From Trebouxia sp. TZW2008 (lineage: Eukaryota; Chlorophyta; Trebouxiophyceae; Trebouxiales; Trebouxiaceae): a stretch of 64,000 bases of DNA. This document shows positions 56,988 to 64,000 of the stretch, in pieces. A program made the position numbers and the translations under genes. Position 1 is the first letter of the stretch, and each line of letters begins with the position of its first letter. The notes below the pieces were generated by a model, which ran no database searches, had not been told where the DNA came from, and saw only the letters and a list, made by a program, of their open reading frames with translations. Location: NCBI GenBank assembly GCA_002118135.1, contig BDIU01000201.1:310001-374000 (forward strand), written 5' to 3'.

Positions 56988-59900
56988 ATGCAGACCCTCG
57001 GCACGTCTCGCCCTGCAGGCCTTGCGCTATCGCACGGCTGTAAGATCAGCTATGCGCGACTGTTGCGCCCAGCACCACGTACAGAGCGACAATTTGCCTC
57101 AGCTCATCAGCATCAGCGCGCATGTAATCATGTGCAGTACCTCAGACGCCAGACGCGCCTGCCTGGACCCTTTGTCCCGGTTGCACAGCACAGGCCTTCT
57201 AGGTGCTACGCTGCTTCCACACTCACAGCCGGGTCGCCCAGTCAGGATGATGGTAAGGGTGCGCATTCTTTTGGAATCGTTCATCGTTATGAGCTCAGAC
57301 TGCGAGCTTCACCCAGTACTGACCAGCTACTGATCTGCAGCTACAGAGGCTATACTGCTGGACGTGTCTGGCATGAAGTGTGGTGGATGCTCAGCAGCAG
57401 TGAAGCGCATCTTGATGGAGAATGGCGAGATCAGGAGTGCTGCTGTCAACTTGCTGACAGAAAGTGCGGTGTTCAAGGTTTCTGCAGAGTCAGACAAGAG
57501 TGCGCTTGGCAAACAGGCTGCAGAGCTGCTAACAAAACAGGTTAGCTACATTGCAGTTGCTAAGTTGCTGATCCTGCACGCCTTTGACTTTGCAGTATGC
57601 AGAAGCCGTGCAAGAATGCATTTTCTCAGCTGCTTCATCTGGTCTGCATGGCCATGCATGACACAACACAAACAAGCAGCAACTGCAAATTCTCGTGCAT
57701 AATGTTTGGCAGGATGTTGCTGTTGCTTATCTGTAGTCTGCTCACTGATGTTGTTGACATCAGGGCTTCCCATCCAAGATCAGAGACCCAGCGCAAGGCA
57801 TGCTTGGTGATACAGAGAAGAGTCAGCAGGCGAAGCAAGCAGAGCTGCAAAAGAGCGTCCTTGACCTGGGCATTGCATGGTCTTTAGCCCTGATCTGCTG
57901 CACGCATCATCTTGGGCATTGGCTACACAGCTTTGGCCTGCACTCTGTGGCACACTTGCCCATTCTCAACACCATGCACCAGACCTTCAGCAACCCAGCG
58001 GCCAGCGCTGCCCTAGGGGCTGTTGCTCTTCTGGGCCCAGGCAGGAAGCTGTTGGTAGATGGCGCCCTATCACTAGCCAGGTGCTGATGTCAATCTTCCA
58101 ATGCCATCTTGTTGATGGCACCCGTTTCTTGAGTCTTCATCTCCCTACTGCAATGCTATCTTGCTGCAAGCTATAATGGCTTACAAGATCAGCATGTCGC
58201 CAGCAGTTTCTGACATGCTAAACTTGATGTGGTGCTGCCTGGCTGCTTGCTCACATCATGAGGCCTGATTTCGCTGTCACAACTGCATATTGCTGGTGCA
58301 TCCTGTACAGACTTCTGATCTTGTACTCACAGCTTTCAGCTTGAGGTCATCTGTCAAGGCAGCATCAGAGGCATCGCATATGCATTTGGTCATGCCGATG
58401 CTGCAATGCAGGGGCAACCCAAACATGAACAGCTTGATAGGACTGGGCGCAGCAACCTCCTTCACAGCTGGCACTGCTAGTCTGTTGCTGCCAGGAGCAG
58501 GCCTGGAAGTGGGTTTCTTGGAGGAGCCTGTCATGCTACTAGCCTTTGTGCTGCTGGGTCGCGCCCTTGAGACCCGCGCTCGCCTCAAAGCATCAGGTGA
58601 GCTGTGTTTGGCAGCAACAATTCCATCTGTCTGTGTGCTTCTCGTGCTGGCTGTAGCTGCCAGTCTACTGATGTCATCATTCTGGCCAAACATTGGCAGA
58701 CAGCTGCAAACAGGAGCACCAGTTACAGACGACAGCATGTTTTGATCGTCTGCAGGATTGCCACATTGGCTATAACTGACCAGCCTGTTGACGCCATCAT
58801 CTGTGACAGCAGCTGCATGCTGACGCTATACAATCTGTGCCGCACACATGCCATGCATTGTGTCTAAAATCACATGCATCCCCGCAAAAGCTGTCATTGG
58901 CATGCACTCTGGAATCCTGGGTGTCAATATGATATTCAGCATGTTGTGCTGTCTGCAGCTGACCTTCAGACGCTTGCCAAGCTCATCCCAGCCCAGTCAC
59001 GCATGGTCCTCAACCCTGCCACCCTTGAGGAACCCTCACAGCGTGACAGCGTCCCACAGCTGGACTTAGCAATGGTCCCTACTGGTAATGTGAGGCCAGG
59101 GGACATAGTCAGAGTGCTGCCAGGGGAGAGGATGCCAGTTGATGGTGACATTATGGATGGCAAGTGCTCAGTGGATGAGTCCATGCTGACTGGGGAGTCG
59201 GTTCCTGTACCCAAAAGCAAAGGCCAGCAGGTACTCTTGTTCAGAATCTCAGTGCCACATAATCAACACTAAAAGACGTTTTGCTTGCAGCAATGCCTGA
59301 AAACTTGTCATGCTCACTCTGTCTGAACATCTGGCCAAAATATTGTATCATCAGCTGTCTTGACTTGCTGCTTTGCTTGCACCCTGGATAAACATGTTGG
59401 CCAAACCAGCTTTTCAGCTCTTGACGTACAGGGTTTGCCTCTTGCTGTAGGCAAGGAGCAAGCGGAAATCACTTATGCCCCTTCTTATAGCATGTCATGT
59501 TGACCTAGATTGCCACGCAACACACAGAGCAGCGTTGGTCTTACTGTTGGTTGCAACGTAGGTGACAGCAGGCACAGTGAACTATGAGGGTCCCATCACC
59601 ATCAAAGCAACCTCCACAGGCACTGATTCCACACTGGCTGGCATTGGCCGCCTTGTGGCAGATGCTCAGGCGCGTGAGGCCCCAGTGCAGCGCCTTGCTG
59701 ATTCTGTGGCTGGCAAATTCTGCTACAGCGTCATGGCTGCGTCTGCTGCCACCTTCGGCTTCTGGTCTCTGCTTGGTAAGGCGTGTCATATGAAACTCAT
59801 AACAAAGTGTCAAAAAAGAGAACAATCCTTCCCCCCGTGCAGGGGACCGGACATCAATCTGCCTTTGTGTGTCTAATGTTTTCAGACTGTATAGCTTGTG

Positions 59901-62706
59901 AATGTGGCGTTGTTGACTTGATTGATTTGCTTGTTGCAACGGGCTGAATGCTGCAAATGGTCAGCAGCAACTTTGCCACAAAACCTTCATTTTCCCAAAA
60001 TTATGTTTGCTCCTGGTGAGGAATATGATGGCAGGAGCAGAAAGCATCAATTTCACCCCACATCCTAAAAGGCTTAAGCTCGCAGTGATTGTGATGGTGG
60101 TGAGGTGTGCCTGTGCCCTGGGGTTAGCCATCCCCACTGCAGTGCTGGCGGCCTCGTGTTGCATTGTATACATTTCATTGTTAGGTTGATTGCTTCATAG
60201 GAGCCAGCCTGATTGCTGGGGTGACTAACGCAGACAGCACAAGTTGCACACTGCACAATCAGGTGCTGACTTCACTGTTTTGCAGGAGCCAGCCTGTTTC
60301 CTGGGGTGATAGAGGCAGCCAGCATGAGTGGCGCCTCTGGTTCTGCAGGCCTGCTGGGGCTGAAGCTGGCAGTGGATGTAATGGTGGTGGCCTTCCCATG
60401 TGCCTTAGGCCTGGCTACCCCCACTGCAGTGCTGACGCTCAAGCCTTTCTGACATTGCAGCGCAGCACGCTATGCACTTCACAGCTGGATTTGTTGTTGC
60501 AGGAGCCAGTTTGTTCCCTGGGGTGATAGAAGCAGCAAGCATGAGTGGCACCTCTGGCTCAGCAGGCCTGCTGGGGCTGAAGCTGGCAGTGGATGTGATG
60601 GTGGTGGCCTGCCCTTGTGCCCTGGGCCTGGCTACCCCCACTGCAGTGCTAGTGGCCTCATCCCTGGGGGCCCAAAGGGGGTTGCTGCTGAGGGGTGGGG
60701 ATGTGCTGGAACGCATGGCCCACATCAACGTGGTTGCCTTTGACAAAACTGGCACCTTGACACAGGTACCTGTTGCATTTTGCAAAAAAGGCCCTTCAAA
60801 ATGACTTGATGGTATATAGTCTTGTACTATGCCTCTCAGCCCTACAACTGCGTAACCTGAATCCAGATCAATGCAATTTGCTGAACGATTAAACCGATAT
60901 GCCAAAACATGCAACCCAAGCATCAACAGTACGCTATGAAATGTAAGGCAGAAATGTGATGCAGCTGAGACAGTTTGCTGATGACACAGCCGATGCTTGA
61001 TGACTGGTCACAGCTTGTTGTTATTCAGGGGAAGATGAGGCTTGTGGGCACCAACACTGCTGAGGGGCGCAGTGAGTCAGAGCTGCTGAAGCTAGCAGCT
61101 GCTGTGGAAGGTAGCACAAGGCACCCACTAGCAGATGCTGTCCTGCTGGCTGCCAAGCAAGCACATGTTCAGGTACGTTCGCTCAGTACTGCTCATGAGA
61201 GCTTGTGCAAGCACACCTTGCTGGCACTGACCAAACAGTCGTAGAAGCATTTGAACAAGCAGAGCCGGCGGTCATGCTGTTACAATCTTAAACATCAAGC
61301 ACAGCACCTGCATTCCCTGCATCAACAGTGTTGGGATGTCCGTGTTTGCGCTCATGTGCAAATGTTGCAAACACCTGAGTGCCAATGTTTTGCAAGTTGT
61401 GTACACTGAGGTCGCCGACGCATATCAAGGACTGCTTGCATGCAGGTGCCTCATGCACAGGACAGCACAACAGAGCCAGGCTGTGGAGTGACAGCAATCG
61501 TAGAGGGTCAGTCAGTATCTGTAGGCCGGCTTGACTGGGTGCAGCAGCAGGCTCGCCAGCACTCTCATTCATCAGCAAGTACTAGCAGCAGCAGTGGTAG
61601 CAGCAGCAACAACAGCAGTGTCAGCAGTCACAGTCAGAACAGCAGTCAGGGTGATTTGAATCTTGGTGAGGGCATGTCAGGTCAAAGTGTTGTGTATGTG
61701 GGATTGCAAGGGCATGGGGTGATTGGAGCTCTTGGCTTCAGTGATACTCTGCGGGCAGACTCACAGTATGTAGTGCAGCAATTACGCAGCAGGGGGATCA
61801 GAGTTGTTGTTCTCTCAGGTGCGCACACTTATGCTTCCGAATCCTACCGTCCATTCATGTGTTTGCAGCAGAGACAGTGTGACCGCTGCTTGCATTGCCT
61901 ACTCCACAGCACATGTACATATCAAGATCTCCGTGCATGTTTGCCACTAGGTGCAGTGACCATATGATCACCCAAGCCCACTACCTGTGGCTTGCGTGCA
62001 TAAGATTTGCACAATGCAATGCAACTTGTATGCTCTGACTGCAGCCAGAGTTGCTTTTTATCAAACAGCTGTCCAGCTGTGTAGCTCTGACGTGCTCATG
62101 GTGGACACCTTTAAGATGTTGACTGGCAGGGCAAGTGATATCTGAGGTTTCATGAGTGCAGGTGACACTCAGGATGCAGTCACAGTCATAGCGCAGCAGG
62201 CAGGCGTAGATTCAAACAGCGCTTGGGGCGGCGTCAGCCCCCAGCAGAAGGGCGTAGTCATCAAGCAGCTGCAGCAGCAGTCAAACGTAGTGGCAATGGT
62301 GGGCGATGGCGTGAATGATGCACCCGCCTTAGCTGCAGCTGATGTTGGCATTGCTATGAGTGGTGGTATGGACGCTGCTGGCGAAGCAGCATCTGTTGTG
62401 TTGATGGGCGATAGGCTTGGACAGGTCTTAGAAGCCATTGACCTAGGGCAAGCTACTTACGGCAAGATCAAGCAGAACTTGGCTTGGGCTTTAGTGTATA
62501 ACCTGATAGGCATTCCGTTGGCTGCGGGTGCTTTGCTCCCGCAATTTGGCATTGCGCTCAGCCCCTCTGTTGCTGGAGGCATGATGGCTTTCAGTTCCCT
62601 GGCTGTAGTCAGCAACAGCCTGCTGCTTCGGGCTCAATTCGCTAGCAAGGCAAAGCAGCAGCAGAGACTGTCGCAGCAAGACCAGCAGCCTCTGCCTCAG
62701 GGCTGA
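56988..62706 (+). CDS. PAA2: PAA-type P1B copper ATPase of the chloroplast
   Basis: Pumps copper in the chloroplast; the helix LGHWLHSFG looks closer to PAA2/HMA8 (thylakoid, toward plastocyanin) than PAA1, but this is not certain. Exons: 56988-57252, 57341-57540, 57764-58080, 58412-58596, 58959-59230, 59562-59775, 60503-60765, 61029-61172, 61446-61818, 62162-62706; 925 residues. An Arg/Gln-rich transit peptide comes first, then a heavy-metal domain ([17 protein letters not shown]), [12 protein letters not shown], the actuator TGES, the channel motif CPC in [15 protein letters not shown], phosphorylation site DKTGTLT, the HP motif RHPLAD, and [10 protein letters not shown]. The nucleotide domain holds a Ser/Asn/Gln-rich insert of about 45 residues. 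An ATG is preferred to the in-frame TTG at 56976. Confidence 0.95.
60060..60440 (+). repeat. Two echoes of the PAA CPC exon
   Basis: Copy A, about 60060-60165, reads [20 protein letters not shown], then PTAVL. Fragment 60199-60240 repeats only the exon start (GASLIAGV). Copy B, 60285-60436, keeps a TGCAG acceptor and is almost identical to the working exon 60503-60765. It runs in frame through [17 protein letters not shown] before leaving homology. Neither copy has the DKTGT half or a donor. Confidence 0.92.
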
Positions 62707-63491
62707 TCCTTCAACTTGTCCATGTTGGGTGTCTGAATCTGCCAGTTGAGGAGTATTGCATGCCATGCAGCTACAATCAGTGAAAGTTGCCATCCTATTG
62801 TTCAAAATTTTGTGCATACTTTCATGGAAAGTGTGTTGAGGTTATCACAGGTCCTGTTTGTCTTGTTCAGTGTTTTAACTGCTGACCTGTTTGCACATCT
62901 CAGCAACAGCAGAACAGTCACACTGACCAGTTCAATTTTGTATGCACAACATCTGGCACGCTTGCTAACATGAGTGGATTATGACGTAATCTTACAGTGA
63001 GTCATGCAAGTCACAGCAGCAGTGAAGTCAAGCTGAACTTCATGCATGCGTATGTCAAAGGGAGGATAATCATCGTTGCATAAGTACTGTGGTGCATAAG
63101 TCTTGCGAGATAGCAAAGCGGAAAAGCAATACATATGCAAAATTGTTGCGTGAACAAAGCTTCGAAGTAAAACGTTCAACGCTTTAGGGCGTCCTACCAT
63201 CAAACGAAAGCTGACATGAATCGGATGAGAATCGTATGCGTAACAAGCAAAGACTATGCAAGAACCGCACTGTATGACAATCATGAACAAAGGTTAACAG
63301 CGACATAAACTTATTGATAGCAAAGTTTGTCATCAAATCAACAAATGCCAACAATCCGATTGAATCCAGACGTGACGCAAAGCTTAAGAATAACATAATC
63401 ATGACAATCATGAGTGTGTTGTGCTACACCGTATCAGCCTCAGTCAGACTGTCAACCGTATCAATGTACTCTCAGTGCATTAGGACAAGGC
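62707..63491. other. Convergent 3' regions, unusual composition
   Basis: No supported gene. 63020-63440 is AT-rich yet keeps CpG, unlike the rest of the window away from promoters. Short frames on both strands show no family features. Confidence 0.5.
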
Positions 63492-64000
63492 CTAGTACTG
63501 CAACTTGGCTTTGACAAGGTATATAACAATAGTAAGCAGCACAAACCCAAAGAATCCAGCCAGCGCCTCAACTGCATGAGCCACCTGCCTAGCAGTTGCA
63601 TCAGCTCCAAACACTAATGCTCCATTCACTGAAGCTGTAGCCTCTGTCATGAAAGTACCAACTCTGGTAATAGCCAACTCTTGATCCATGTTGCACAGAG
63701 GGTTGAAAGCCTTGGAGGTGTCATTGCCTCGTGAGTAGCAAGAGTACGTAAAGCTGGCATAAGCAAAAAGACCCTGCTGAAAAGTACCATCAGTAATGAG
63801 ATCTATAATGTAATTCTCGTCATCAGCATCGTACCATTGAGCCAAGCTAGTATAGCCCGCCAGCAGTGATGGGTCAATAGGAATGGTGTAGTTGTCCAGA
63901 TCTGCTGTTGGAAGCTGATTTGGGAAGTTGTCTTCATTCATACAGACGACTTCTTGCTGCACTCTGTCATTCTCCAAAAGCTGCCGGACATCGTGACAAT
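63492..64000 (-). CDS. Unknown protein with C-terminal TM helix (5' end off window)
   Basis: One uninterrupted minus-strand frame of about 170 residues reaches the right edge and probably continues (upstream CHDVRQLLENDR is also open). It contains several Cys, likely N-glycosylation sites (NYT, NDT), an acidic aromatic stretch (LAQWYDADDENYIIDL) and a final hydrophobic helix (AGFFGFVLLTIVIYLV) followed by KAKLQY. This fits an extracellular or lumenal domain with a single C-terminal anchor and a tiny cytosolic tail, or the last segment of a larger membrane protein. I recognise no family. Absence of introns over 500 bases is unlike most neighbours. Confidence 0.6.
   Translation of the reverse strand, partial: CHDVRQLLENDRVQQEVVCMNEDNFPNQLPTADLDNYTIPIDPSLLAGYTSLAQWYDADDENYIIDLITDGTFQQGLFAYASFTYSCYSRGNDTSKAFNPLCNMDQELAITRVGTFMTEATASVNGALVFGADATARQVAHAVEALAGFFGFVLLTIVIYLVKAKLQY

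Noticed and set aside
60285..60436. A second, separate copper ATPase gene
   Set aside because: Only one exon fragment is present, lacking a donor and the phosphorylation half; best read as an intronic echo.
1..64000. tRNA genes, rRNA, transposons or viral genes
   Set aside because: Scanned both strands by eye for T-loop boxes, reverse transcriptase, integrase and capsid motifs; none was convincing.

Overview
The window is nuclear DNA from a green alga, most likely a chlorophyte and possibly a trebouxiophyte (the class is a guess). It carries PGRL1, a plastid BASS transporter, a plastid-type CDP-diacylglycerol synthase, a PAA-type copper ATPase, a plant-type SRT1 sirtuin and an OPR/HPR-like helical-repeat protein. 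All recognised genes except one 65-residue ORF are split by many short introns with GT-AG ends and a strong TGCAG acceptor. There are no operons, Shine-Dalgarno sites, CRISPR arrays, tRNAs or recognisable transposons. I joined exons by reading frame and by recalled family landmarks. For 15 genes the summed exon lengths are a multiple of three (the left-edge gene to its last visible exon), which supports the models.

Layout. 0-7 kb: 3'-truncated OPR/HPR-like gene (-). 7.3-7.8 kb: uncertain small gene (-). 9-14.7 kb: CPSF73 (-). 15.1 kb: 65-residue membrane peptide (+). 15.9-18.1 kb: SIRT6/SRT1-type sirtuin (-). 18.9-21.5 kb: secreted cysteine-rich protein with a thrombospondin type-1 repeat (-). 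21.9-22.5 kb: unknown (-). 22.8-24.8 kb: beta-hydroxyacid dehydrogenase (-). 25.0-26.4 kb: eL27 (+). 28.0-28.6 kb: eL31 (-). 28.9-32.1 kb: PGRL1 (+). 32.6-37.6 kb: PRP4 (-). 38.0-39.6 kb: CDP-DAG synthase (+). 40.3-44.6 kb: BASS transporter (+). 45.0-45.8 kb: one-TM acidic/His-rich protein (-). 45.9-47.8 kb: C2-domain membrane protein (-). 48.4-49.0 kb: proteasome maturation factor UMP1/POMP (+). 49.5-55.8 kb: homologue of the centriole assembly factor STIL (+). 56.0-56.6 kb: mS38-like mitoribosomal protein (-). 57.0-62.7 kb: PAA copper ATPase (+). Right edge: unknown membrane protein (-, 5' end missing).

Three large-scale patterns stand out. First, introns of at least four genes hold decayed tandem copies ('echoes') of the acceptor plus the 5' part of the following exon. 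They always lie upstream of the working exon and lack a donor; the PAA copy keeps frame but turns the CPC metal motif into FPC. Second, CpG is scarce in gene bodies but dense around most gene starts, as expected if gene bodies are CpG-methylated and promoters are not. Third, six gene pairs are head to head with 212-595 bases between start codons. The genes do not form one pathway. Plastid functions (PGRL1, BASS, CDS, PAA) sit among housekeeping RNA-processing, ribosome and proteasome genes. The STIL homologue is the most unexpected single gene.
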